From assembly GCA_035476575.1 (NCBI GenBank), contig DATILL010000079.1:1-41839 (forward strand): DNA of 41,839 nucleotides, in the 5' to 3' direction. This DNA comes from DATILL01 sp035476575 (GTDB lineage: Bacteria > Actinomycetota > Actinomycetes > Mycobacteriales > JACQDL01). Of this stretch, positions 32,029-40,300 are shown piece by piece (the stretch's first letter is position 1; every line of letters starts with the position of its first letter). The position numbers and the translations under genes are program-made. Below the pieces are notes generated by a model. The model was not told where the DNA came from. It saw nothing but the letters and a program-made list of their open reading frames with translations, and searched no databases.

Positions 32029-33227
32029 AGCAGCGCGAACAGCGCGGCCTGGCCCCATACCCCGACGATCACCGCCTGCTTGGCCAGCCCGAAGTCGCCC
32101 CCGCCGATGATCACGTCGTACCACTGGAACAGCCCGACGAACAGCAGCAGGTCGAGCGCCCAGAAGCCGACCCACCATCCCCACCGGACCGAGATCAGCA
32201 CGAAGAACGGCAGCAGCCACAGCGTGTACTGCGGCGAGTGCACCTTGTTCAGCAGCAGGAACGCGCAGAGCATCGCGCCGGACACCTGCACCCACGGATA
32301 GCCGCCCGCCCCCCGGGTGGCGCGCCAGGCACCGACCAGCAGCGCCACCGCCCAGGCCAGCCCGATCAGCGCCGGGGTCAGCGTGTTGAGCTGCTCGGTG
32401 GTCAGCCTTGGCAAGCCCCAGAACCAGATCGAGTTTGTGGTGATGTCCGCCCGGCGCATCCGCTGGAACTCATACGTCGCCCACCAGACGTGCGGGTTGG
32501 CCAGCAGGAACGGCGCGTTGACCGCCAGAAAGACCCCGCCGGACGCGAGCACCACGCCGAGCCCGCCGCGCCAGTCCCGCCGGGCCAGCCGCTCGGCCAG
32601 CAGCGGCAGCACGAAGAAGCCCGGGTACAGCTTCAGCGCGGCGCCGACGCCGAGCAGCCCGGCGGCCAGCACCGGCCGGCCGCGCGCCCAGGCGTAGACC
32701 GCCGCCACCATGGCCGCGGTGACCAGCAGGTCCCAGTTCAGGAAGGCATAGGCAACCAACGCCGGTGCTGCCGCCCAGACGAACGCGCGCCGGCCGGTCA
32801 GCCGCGCCAACAGCCAGCCGGTGAGCAGCCCGAACGGCGCCAGGAACAGCGCCGAGACGGCCAGGAACTCGGCGTCGTTGCCGGCCAGCAGCCCGGTTGC
32901 CCACATGAACAGCCCGGTCAGCACGGGGTACTCCACCGCACCGCCGACGAGCTGGCCGTCGTCCGGGGACAGCCCACCGGTGAGGTACGGCAGCAGGTGC
33001 TCCCGGATCCCCCGGAACGGCCACAGCATCTGGATGTCGGAGTAGCACAGGTCGGAGTTCTTCAGCACCGGGAAGCGCGCGGAGACTCCGAAGTCGTCGT
33101 ACGGCGGCCCGGCGCAGCGTTGCTTGGCCAGGTAGCCGAGCAGCAGGGCCAGCGCGCACACCCCGAGCACCCCGGCCAGCAGCAGCCGGCTCGGGCGCGG
33201 GCCCGGTGGCTGGCTGTGCCCCGGCAC
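31791..33227 (-). CDS. GT87-type (DUF2029) membrane glycosyltransferase 2
   Basis: A 478-residue paralogue of the neighbouring gene with the same plan: SDLCYSDIQMLWPFRG, GAVEYPVLTGLFMWATGLL, NWDLLVTAAMVAAVYAW, GAALKLYPGFFVLPLL and NKVHSPQYTLWLLPFFVL. About 10 membrane helices, then a low-complexity Ser/Ala/Pro tail. It probably uses polyprenyl-phosphate sugars outside the membrane. The GTG at 33227 lies 1 nt after the nfo stop, so it is co-transcribed with nfo. Its tail is coded on the strand opposite to the tail of glycosyltransferase 1. Confidence 0.85.
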   Translation of the reverse strand: MPGHSQPPGPRPSRLLLAGVLGVCALALLLGYLAKQRCAGPPYDDFGVSARFPVLKNSDLCYSDIQMLWPFRGIREHLLPYLTGGLSPDDGQLVGGAVEYPVLTGLFMWATGLLAGNDAEFLAVSALFLAPFGLLTGWLLARLTGRRAFVWAAAPALVAYAFLNWDLLVTAAMVAAVYAWARGRPVLAAGLLGVGAALKLYPGFFVLPLLAERLARRDWRGGLGVVLASGGVFLAVNAPFLLANPHVWWATYEFQRMRRADITTNSIWFWGLPRLTTEQLNTLTPALIGLAWAVALLVGAWRATRGAGGYPWVQVSGAMLCAFLLLNKVHSPQYTLWLLPFFVLISVRWGWWVGFWALDLLLFVGLFQWYDVIIGGGDFGLAKQAVIVGVWGQAALFALLYVVFLLAPLAITSSEPGSVRSAAASSGAAAAPAGSGPASPVGAAGAADLAEPRPSGAPSSGPPAGSSKPTDRTTSYSG

Positions 33228-33228
33228 C

Positions 33229-33996
33229 TCAGGCAGGCAGCCGGTCGCGCAGGAACGCGATGTCGGCGCCCTGGCCCGCGGCGCCCCCCGGAGTCTCGCA
33301 GATCACCGGGGCGCCGGCCGCGGTCACCACGGCCACCAGCAGCTCTGTGTCGATCTGCCCGGCGCCGATGTTCTCGTGCCGGTCCCGGCCCGAGTCGAAC
33401 GGGTCCTTGGAGTCGTTGAGATGTACCAGGTCGATCCGGCCAGTGATCGACTTGACCCGGTCCACCACGTCGAGCAGCTCCTCGCCCCCCGCGTGCGCGT
33501 GGCAGGTGTCCAGGCAGAAGCCGGGCCCGAACTCGCCGATCGCGTCCCACAGCTTGGCTAGCCGGTCGAACCGGCGGGCCATCGCGTTGTCGCCGCCCGC
33601 GGTGTTCTCGATCAGGATCGGCAGCGGGTACGACGTCCGGGCCAGCGTCTTGCGCCAGTTGGCCACGCCGTCCTCGGGGTCGTCGCCCTTGTTCACGTGC
33701 CCGCCGTGCACGATCAGCCCGCGGGCGCCGATCGCGGCCGCCGCCGCGGCGTGCTGGTCCAGCAGCTTGCGGCTGGGGATGCGGATCCGGTTGTTCAGCG
33801 TCGCGACGTTGATGACGTACGGCGCGTGCACGTACACCCCGACCTCCGAGCCGCGCACCGCGTCGGCGTCCGCGCGGGCCGTCGGCGCGGCCCAGCCCTG
33901 CGGGTCGGCGAGGAAGAACTGGACCAGCGCCGCATCCCGGGCCGCAGCCTCGGCCAGTGGGTCGCCCGAGTCGACATGAGCACCGATTGGAAGCAT
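33229..33996 (-). CDS. nfo: Deoxyribonuclease IV (AP endonuclease)
   Basis: A 255-residue TIM-barrel zinc enzyme that cuts DNA at abasic sites in base-excision repair. Metal ligands are seen in IGAHVDSGDPL, VHAPYVINVATLN, GLIVHGGHV, ILIENTAGGDNAM, GFCLDTCHAHAGG, LVHLNDSKDPFDSGRDRHENIGAGQI and VICETPGG; each of the usual His/Glu/Asp positions is filled. The start ATG at 33996 is that of the family. It is followed by glycosyltransferase 2 after 1 nt. Confidence 0.94.
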   Translation of the reverse strand: MLPIGAHVDSGDPLAEAAARDAALVQFFLADPQGWAAPTARADADAVRGSEVGVYVHAPYVINVATLNNRIRIPSRKLLDQHAAAAAAIGARGLIVHGGHVNKGDDPEDGVANWRKTLARTSYPLPILIENTAGGDNAMARRFDRLAKLWDAIGEFGPGFCLDTCHAHAGGEELLDVVDRVKSITGRIDLVHLNDSKDPFDSGRDRHENIGAGQIDTELLVAVVTAAGAPVICETPGGAAGQGADIAFLRDRLPA

Positions 33997-34125
33997 GTAA
34001 CGAGCTTACGCGGCAGGGGATGTCCCCTAAGTGGGTGACAGTCGCTGCGTTGCGTAGTCCCCTGGTAGTCCTGAACTGGCGCAGATCGCGACACCACGGC
34101 ATAGTTACCTATCCGTCACCCGAGT

Positions 34126-34142
34126 GCGGGGAACTACCCCGC
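34126..34142 (+). other. Small hairpin upstream of the surface-protein gene
   Basis: GCGGGG (34126-34131), AACTA, CCCCGC (34137-34142): a 6-bp stem, 40 bp before the ATG at 34183. The rest of the 186-bp divergent gap between nfo and this gene shows no other clear element; both promoters must lie in it. Confidence 0.4.
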
Positions 34143-34182
34143 GTGATCTGATCGCGAAGCTGTCACTGTGGGAGTGGAACAC

Positions 34183-35115
34183 ATGTTCAGGACGAGTCGG
34201 GGAGCCATGCACCGGACCCGCGGGCACCTAGCCGGCGCGTTGGCTGCTTCCGTCGCCGGAGCTGGCGTGGCCGTGTTCTTCATCGGAGTTCCGGTGGGCG
34301 CTACGGCGATGGGGTCGAAGACCGTCACGGTCGAGTTCACCAGCTCGGGCCCCAGCCCGAGCTCAGCCCACGTCAACGCCGGAGACAAGGTCGAGTTCGT
34401 CAACCATGTACCGCAGGTGAGCTCAGTGTCCGACGTGCCGGTGCTCGGGGTGTTGGGCGGCCTCCTCGGCCAGGTGCAGAGCCAAGGCATCACGGTCAAC
34501 GGGGCCGCGGCCACGCCGTTCGACCTGCCGACCTACGGCAGCAACGTGACGCTCACCTACGACCAGGTCACCACGGCGAACTACTCGGCGCAGTACCAGT
34601 TCACGCTGCTGCCGCTGCTCGGCGTACCGAGCAGCAAGACGACCACCGAGACCGGCCAGGTGCATGTCGCCGCCGTGCCGGAGTCGGCTCCGCCAGCCGC
34701 GGCCACCCAGCCGGACGCCGGCGGGATGGCGCGGCAGCCGGACGGCTCCTCGGGTGCGGCCAGCCGTGCTGGTGCCGGCTCGCACCCGCAGGCGGGTCCC
34801 GGGCTGGGCAGCCAGGTCGTGCCGCCGGCCGCTGCCGGCAGCGCGGCCAACGGCGGTGGCTCGGCGACCAACGCCCGGCCACCGGTGCTGAGCTCCAGCC
34901 GGTCCCAGGCAGGTGACACGGTGGTCGACAAGGGCCTACCCGCGCTGAGCGGCAGCAACAGCGGCAACAGCGTGATCGACCAGGTGGTGACCGTTCCGGT
35001 GTCCCGTCATGACGGGCTCGGCCTGCCGGCCGTCGTGGCCGTGATCCTGCTGGCCGTGGTCACCGCGGCCTTGGTCCGCACCCTGATCACCCAGCGCCGG
35101 ATGGTCCCGGCCTAG
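34183..35115 (+). CDS. Secreted, membrane-anchored surface protein
   Basis: A 310-residue protein I do not recognise by name. It has a signal peptide (basic start, then ALAASVAGAGVAVFFIG), a beta-rich domain of about 130 residues (KTVTVEFTSSGPSPSSAHVNAGDKVEFVNH) that resembles a cupredoxin-like fold without an obvious copper set, a long low-complexity Ala/Gly/Ser/Pro linker, and a C-terminal membrane helix (LPAVVAVILLAVVTAALV) followed by a short basic tail. The ATG at 34183 has GGAG 8 nt upstream. Standing alone before rpsF; likely an exported structural or sensory protein. Confidence 0.8.
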   Translation: MFRTSRGAMHRTRGHLAGALAASVAGAGVAVFFIGVPVGATAMGSKTVTVEFTSSGPSPSSAHVNAGDKVEFVNHVPQVSSVSDVPVLGVLGGLLGQVQSQGITVNGAAATPFDLPTYGSNVTLTYDQVTTANYSAQYQFTLLPLLGVPSSKTTTETGQVHVAAVPESAPPAAATQPDAGGMARQPDGSSGAASRAGAGSHPQAGPGLGSQVVPPAAAGSAANGGGSATNARPPVLSSSRSQAGDTVVDKGLPALSGSNSGNSVIDQVVTVPVSRHDGLGLPAVVAVILLAVVTAALVRTLITQRRMVPA

Positions 35116-35136
35116 CGGGCCGTCACGTGCGACGAC

Positions 35137-35162
35137 ACCGCCCCGGACACGTCCGGGGCGGT
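35137..35162 (+). terminator. Terminator after the surface-protein gene
   Basis: A 12-bp GC-rich stem (35137-35148 with 35151-35162) with a very short loop, 22 nt after the stop, followed by TTGTC. A good intrinsic terminator for a GC-rich genome; it separates this gene from the rpsF operon. Confidence 0.7.
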
Positions 35163-35230
35163 TGTCATGTCCGGCCGCCGGTTCGGGGTGCCCGGCAACG
35201 CCCGGCCGGACGCCCGGTACCCTGAGCCAG

Positions 35231-35295
35231 CCCCGCTGCTGCTCGCAGCCTGTGCGGGGCGACGCATGAGCCCTCCTGCCACGGAGAGTCCGTGG
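35231..35295 (+). promoter_or_regulatory. Structured 5' leader of rpsF
   Basis: Two hairpins: 35231-35236 with 35254-35259 (enclosing GCTGC/GCAGC), and CCACGGA (35279-35285) with TCCGTGG (35289-35295). They precede the GGAGG at 35311-35315. Many bacteria regulate rpsF operons through a leader that binds S6:S18; whether this one does is an inference. The promoter should lie between 35163 and 35230. Confidence 0.4.
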
Positions 35296-35324
35296 CCGCC
35301 CGAGCCCATAGGAGGTGGAAGCTG

Positions 35325-35615
35325 TTGCGTCACTACGAACTTATGGTGATCCTCGACCCCAATCTTGAGGAACGCACCGTCACGCCGTCCCTCGACCAGT
35401 TCCTGAACGTCGTCCGGCAGTCCGGCGGCAGCGTGGAGAAGGTCGACCTGTGGGGGCGGCGCCGGCTCTCCTACGAGATCGACAAGCATCTCGAGGGCAT
35501 CTACGCGGTGGTCGACGTGCAGGCCGAGCCGTCGACCGTGATCGAGCTGGACCGCCAGCTCAACCTGAACGAGTCGGTGCTGCGCACCAAGGTCATCCGG
35601 CCGGACATTCGCTAA
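35325..35615 (+). CDS. rpsF: 30S ribosomal protein S6
   Basis: A 96-residue protein of the small subunit platform that pairs with S18. RHYELMVILDPNLEER, GSVEKVDLWGRRRLSYEIDK and LNESVLRTKVIRPDIR are typical. The start is a TTG at 35325, 9 nt after GGAGG (35311-35315); the protein then begins MRHYELMV as in relatives. First gene of the rpsF-ssb-rpsR-rplI operon. Confidence 0.96.
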   Translation: MRHYELMVILDPNLEERTVTPSLDQFLNVVRQSGGSVEKVDLWGRRRLSYEIDKHLEGIYAVVDVQAEPSTVIELDRQLNLNESVLRTKVIRPDIR

Positions 35616-35637
35616 CGAGGGCGGAGGAGACACCTGT

Positions 35638-36141
35638 ATGGCAGGGGACACGATCATCACCGTGGTGGGCAACCTGACCGCCGACCCGGAGCTGCGCTTC
35701 ACCCCGAGCGGTGCCGCTGTGGCCTCGTTCACGGTGGCGTCGACGCCGCGCATGTTCGACCGGCAGAGCAATGAGTGGAAGGACGGCGAGGCACTGTTCC
35801 TGCGGTGCTCGATTTGGCGGCAGGCGGCGGAGAACGTCGCCGAGTCGCTCCAACGCGGTACGCGGGTCATCGTCAACGGGCGGCTCAAGCAGCGTTCCTA
35901 CGAGACCCGCGAGGGCGAGAAGCGGACCGTGATCGAGCTTGAGGTCGACGAGATCGGCCCCTCGCTGCGGTACGCGACCACAAAGGTCAACCGGACATCA
36001 CGTGGCAGCGGCGGGGGTCCGGGCGGTGGTGGGTATGGCGGCGGCAGCCCAGCGTCGTCCGGCTACTCCGGCGGTGATGACCCATGGGCCTCGGCCCCGC
36101 CCGCCGGCAACGGTGACCTCTCCGACGAGCCTCCCTTCTAA
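35638..36141 (+). CDS. ssb: Single-stranded DNA-binding protein
   Basis: A 167-residue OB-fold protein that coats single-stranded DNA in replication and repair. ITVVGNLTADPELRFTPSG, FTVASTPR, EALFLRCSIWRQAAENVAESL and GTRVIVNGRLKQRSYE form the fold; a Gly/Ser/Tyr-rich linker follows, and the C-terminal tip DLSDEPPF is the acidic peptide that recruits partner proteins. The ATG at 35638 has GGAGGAG just upstream. It lies 22 bp after rpsF. Confidence 0.97.
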   Translation: MAGDTIITVVGNLTADPELRFTPSGAAVASFTVASTPRMFDRQSNEWKDGEALFLRCSIWRQAAENVAESLQRGTRVIVNGRLKQRSYETREGEKRTVIELEVDEIGPSLRYATTKVNRTSRGSGGGPGGGGYGGGSPASSGYSGGDDPWASAPPAGNGDLSDEPPF

Positions 36142-36174
36142 GCCAGCCTTCCCCGCATCTACGGAGCACCTGAC

Positions 36175-36411
36175 ATGCCCAAGCCTCCGGCTCGCAAGCC
36201 GAAGAAGAAGGTGTGCGCCTTCTGCAAGGAGAAGGTGCGCTACATCGACTACAAGGACACCGCGCTGCTGCGCAAGTACATCTCGGACCGGGGCAAGATC
36301 CGGGCCCGGCGGGTCACCGGCAACTGCTCGCAGCACCAGCGCGACATCGCCGTCGCGGTGAAGAACAGCCGGGAGATGGCGCTGCTGCCCTACACCAGCA
36401 CCGCCCGCTAG
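36175..36411 (+). CDS. rpsR: 30S ribosomal protein S18
   Basis: A 78-residue small-subunit protein. KKVCAFCKEKVRYIDYKD, LLRKYISDRGKIRARRVTGNC and HQRDIAVAVKNSREMALLPY match the family. The CxxC at the start and the later Cys in GNCSQHQ mark the zinc-binding (C+) form; actinobacteria often keep a zinc-free copy elsewhere, controlled by Zur. The start ATG follows a modest GGAG. Confidence 0.97.
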   Translation: MPKPPARKPKKKVCAFCKEKVRYIDYKDTALLRKYISDRGKIRARRVTGNCSQHQRDIAVAVKNSREMALLPYTSTAR

Positions 36412-36423
36412 GAGGGGATGGAC

Positions 36424-36870
36424 ATGAAGCTCATCCTCACCCAGGAGGTCAGCGGCCTCGGCTCCCCCGGCGACGTGGTCGAGGTCAAGGACGGCTACGG
36501 CCGTAACTACCTCGTCCCGCGCGGGCTGGCCATCGCCTGGACCCGCGGTGGCGAGAAGCAGGTCAGCCACATCAAGCGGGCCCGGTCCGCCCGGGACATC
36601 CGCGACCTCGGGCAGGCCCAGGAGATCAAGGCGGCCATTGAGGCCAAGCCGGTCACGCTGGCCGCCCGGGCCGGCGATGGTGGCCGGCTGTTCGGCTCGG
36701 TCACCGCGACGGACGTCGTACGTGCGGTGAAGAGCTCTGGTGGCCCGGAGCTGGACCGCCGGAGGGTCGAGCTGGCTGGTCACATCAAGGCCACCGGGTC
36801 GCACGTCGCCACCGTGCGGCTGCATCCTGAGGTCACCGCGACGATCAACCTCGAGGTCGTGCCGGCCTGA
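36424..36870 (+). CDS. rplI: 50S ribosomal protein L9
   Basis: A 148-residue L9 with two domains joined by a helix. MKLILTQEVSGLGSPGDVVEVKDGYGRNYLVPRGLA is the N-terminal rRNA-binding domain; the end (FGSVTATDVVRAV, GHIKATGSHVATVRLHPEVTATINLEV) is the C-terminal domain. The ATG at 36424 is 8 nt after GGAGG (36411-36415); an ATG at 36418 is too close to that site. Last gene of the operon, followed by a strong terminator. Confidence 0.96.
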   Translation: MKLILTQEVSGLGSPGDVVEVKDGYGRNYLVPRGLAIAWTRGGEKQVSHIKRARSARDIRDLGQAQEIKAAIEAKPVTLAARAGDGGRLFGSVTATDVVRAVKSSGGPELDRRRVELAGHIKATGSHVATVRLHPEVTATINLEVVPA

Positions 36871-36887
36871 CTGAACCGTCGCGCGCT

Positions 36888-36928
36888 GCTCAGGCCCGGC
36901 CCCCGTTCAGGTGGGGCCGGGCCTGAGC
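36888..36928 (+). terminator. Terminator after rplI
   Basis: A 16-bp perfect stem (36888-36903 with 36913-36928), 9-nt loop, then TATTTAT. It starts 18 nt after the rplI stop and ends the rpsF-ssb-rpsR-rplI transcript. Confidence 0.88.
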
Positions 36929-36945
36929 TATTTATCGACTCAGCC

Positions 36946-37178
36946 TGTGGATGACCGGTCGCTGGGATCGACAAATCGATCCCATTTGTCACCCACGTGG
37001 GTGATCTTGGCCTAGCCCAGCAAGCCCGAAACTTTCTTCTGTCCACAGCAAGTGCATGACAAAAGCCCAGCTCACGGCCCTACCTGTGGAATTTCAACGG
37101 TGTAGTCCACAGGTTGCTCCACACCCTGTGGCCACAATCCACGGACCTGTCCACAGCTTGTGCACAAGGTTGTGCACA
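36946..37178. promoter_or_regulatory. Cluster of DnaA-box-like 9-mers before dnaB
   Basis: Six 9-mers differ by one base from TTRTCCACA: 36946-36954 (minus strand), 37039-37047, 37103-37111, 37147-37155, 37158-37166 and 37170-37178. A weaker one lies at 37115-37123. Two pairs stand 11-12 bp apart. They lie in the 500-bp gap between rplI and dnaB, which has no gene. This could be a DnaA-responsive control region of dnaB or a DnaA-titration site; the -35/-10 of dnaB is not clear. Confidence 0.6.
36964..37004. other. Two adjacent palindromes in the rplI-dnaB gap
   Basis: GGGATCGA-CAAA-TCGATCCC (36964-36983) is followed 5 bp later by a perfect 16-bp palindrome, TCACCCACGTGGGTGA (36989-37004). 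Both lie among the DnaA-box-like sites. They look like protein-binding sites rather than terminators because the second has no loop. Confidence 0.55.
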
Positions 37179-37369
37179 GTGCGGTTTGGGCCGTGGCCGT
37201 GAGTCCTCCTAACCTGACCCGGCGGTCCCGGTGAAGCAGGGTTGTCGTACCCGTGCCGTACCAATCGGGGGCGTGACGACGACACAGCCGCACGGCTGGG
37301 CGCTGGGGTCCTTGGTCGAGGGTCCATCGCACCATCCACTGCCGGCCCGGGCGCGATAAGGGGGAGCCG

Positions 37370-40300
37370 GTGGCAGTCACCAGCGAGTTGGGGCCACCGG
37401 CCGGCTACCCATCGCCGGCCGAGTTCGAGCGCCAGCCACCGCAGGACATTGCGGCCGAGCAGGCGGTGCTCGGCGGGATGTTGCTGTCCAAGGACGCGAT
37501 TGCGGACGTTGTCGAGGTCGTCCGGGGTGCGGACTTCTACCGGCCGGCACACCAGACGATCTACGACACCGTGGTCGACCTGTACGGCCGCGGTGAGCCG
37601 GCCGACCCGGTGACCATCTCCGCCGAGCTCACCCGCACCGGCCTGCTGACGCGGGTGGGCGGTGCGCCGTACCTGCATACCCTGATGTCGTCGGTGCCGA
37701 CTGCGGCCAACGCGGGCTACTACGCCGAGATCGTCGCCGAGCGGGCCGTGCTGCGCCGGCTGATCGAGGCCGGTACCCGGATCGTGCAGCTCGGCTACGG
37801 TGCGGCCGGCGGCTCGGGCGGCGATGTCGACGAGGTGGTCGACCGGGCGCAGGCCGCCGTATACGAGGTGACCGAGAGGCGCCTGTCGGAGGACTACATC
37901 CGGCTGGAGCAGCTCCTCACCGAGACGATGGACGAGATCGACCTGATCTCCACCCGGGGAGGGGTGAGCAACGGCGTCCCCACCGGCTTCGCCGACCTGG
38001 ACGGCCTGACCAACGGCCTGCACCCCGGCCAGATGGTGATCATCGCTGCTCGACCGGCCCTGGGCAAGGCGCTCGCCCTGGACACCCCGCTCCCGACGCC
38101 GACCGGCTGGACCACGATGGGAGCGGTCCGCGTTGGCGACTACCTGATCGGCGCCGACGGGAGGCCGACGCGGGTGGTCGCCGCAACGGAGGTGATCACT
38201 GGACGGCCCTGCTATGGGGTGGAGTTCGCGGACGGGGAGGTAGTCGTCGCCGACGCCGAGCACCTGTGGAAGACGACCACCCCAGCATTCCGCCAGCGGG
38301 TTGAGCGCGCCACCAGCCAACACCGGCCACCGTACATCGCCTGTTCTCGGCAGCCTCCGCTCAAGGTGCTAGCTCCTCTCAATATGCCTGCGGAGCGTGT
38401 GACCCGGCCCGTGCACGTCGGTCTGGCGCGTGGCCACGATCGTCCGGTGACCACTGCTGAGATTGCGGCCACGCTGCGATGTGATGATCGGTCCGGGGCA
38501 CCGCTGAACCACGCCGTCGATCTCTGTGGGCCACTCCAGCTTCCCGAACGGGATCTCCCACTGGGCCCTTATCTGCTCGGGATCTGGCTCGGGGACGAAA
38601 GCCGCCGGGTGTGCTGGCGCCGTGACGGCACCGTCGTGGCGATCCTCCGCACCATCGGCGTCGTGGACCACAAGCACATACCCGCGGAGTACCTCCGCGC
38701 CTCCGTGCCGCAGCGGTGTGCCCTTCTCGCCGGGCTTATGGACACTGCTGGAACGGTCACCAGCTCCGGACGTGTGCAGTTCATGTGTGCGAGCCCGCGC
38801 CTGGCGGAAGACGTGCGAGAACTTGTCGTCAGCCTCGGTTATCGCTGCGAGGCCGGCCGAAAGCACGTGGCAGGGCGCAGCGAGGCGACCGCTACGGCGT
38901 ACACGATCACCTTTACCGCCAATGATGAGGTATTCCGGCGTGAGGGGAAACGGCGTGCTCATCTGGCGCGGCGAGGAAGGCACCACCAGAGGTGGAGCAA
39001 CGGCAGGAACATCACCGATGTCCGCAGGGTAGCCAGCGTCCCGGTCCGCTGCGTACAGGTCGACAACGACAGCCACCTCTACCTGGCCAGCCGCTCCATG
39101 ATCCCCACCCACAACTCGACCCTCGCGCTGGATCTCGCACGGTCATGTTCGATCAAGAACGGACAGTCGTCGGTGATCTTCTCGCTGGAGATGGGGCGCA
39201 CCGAGATCACCATGCGGCTGTTGTCCGCCGAGGCGAAGGTGCCGCTGCACCACATGCGAGCCGGCCGGATGAGCGACGATGACTGGGCCCGGCTGGCCCG
39301 CCGGATGGGCGAGGTGGCCGAGGCGCCGCTGTACATCGACGACTCGCCGAACCTGACGCTGATGGAGATCCGGGCCAAGGCCCGCCGGCTCAAGCAACGG
39401 CACGACCTGCGGCTGGTCGTCGTCGACTATATGCAGCTCATGTCGAGCCCGCGCCGGGTGGAAAGCCGGCAGCAGGAGGTCTCGGAGTTCTCCCGGGCGC
39501 TCAAGCTGCTGGCCAAGGAGCTGGAGGTCCCGGTGGTCGCGCTCTCCCAGCTCAACCGCGGTCCCGAGCAGCGCACCGACAAGCGCCCCATGCTCTCTGA
39601 CCTGCGCGAGTCAGGCTGCCTGACCGCCGAGACGCGGATCCTGCGGGCCGACACGGGTGCCGAGGTCTCGCTGGGCGAGCTGCTCGCCTCCGGCGCGCGG
39701 GACGTCCCAGTCTGGTCGCTGGACGACCGGCTGAAGCTGGTCCCCCGAACAATGACGCATGTCTTTCCTAGTGGCACCCGCGAGGTCTTCGAGCTGCGGC
39801 TGACGTCCGGCCGGAGCATCACTGCAACCGGCAACCACCCGTTCCTCACCTACGATGGCTGGCAGCCGCTGGACCGGCTCACTCCCGGCACCCGGCTCGG
39901 CGTGCCCCGGCACCTTCCGGCGCCGCTGGCGTTGCGGCCGTGGGCCGACGACGAGGTCGTCCTGCTGGCACACCTGATCGGCGACGGCTCGTTCGTCCGT
40001 CGGCAGCCCATCCGCTACGCGAGCATCGACGAAGCCAACCTGACCGCGGTGACCGAGGCGGCCCGGCACTTCGGGGTGCAGGCCATCCGGGACGAGCACC
40101 CCGAAGCGCGGGTAACCACGTTGCGACTGCCCGCGCCATACCGGCTCACCCACGGTCGCCGCAACCCGATCGCCGCCTGGCTGGACGATCTCGGTCTGTT
40201 CGGGCTGCGCAGCCAGGAGAACTTCGTCCCGGACGCCGTGTTTGGCTTGCCCAAGAGCCAGGTTGGGCTTTTCCTCCGCCACTTGTGGGCGACGGACGGC

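Noticed and set aside
30678..33419. A 913-codon open frame on the plus strand across both GT87 genes
   Set aside because: Out-of-frame reading of gene 1 and antisense of gene 2; low-complexity Gly/Arg/Ala with no recognisable domain.
36946..37178. The DnaA-box-like cluster as the chromosomal origin
   Set aside because: rpmH at the left edge and parAB/parS beside it place oriC left of the window, next to dnaA; no dnaA or dnaN flanks this gap and no AT-rich unwinding region is seen.
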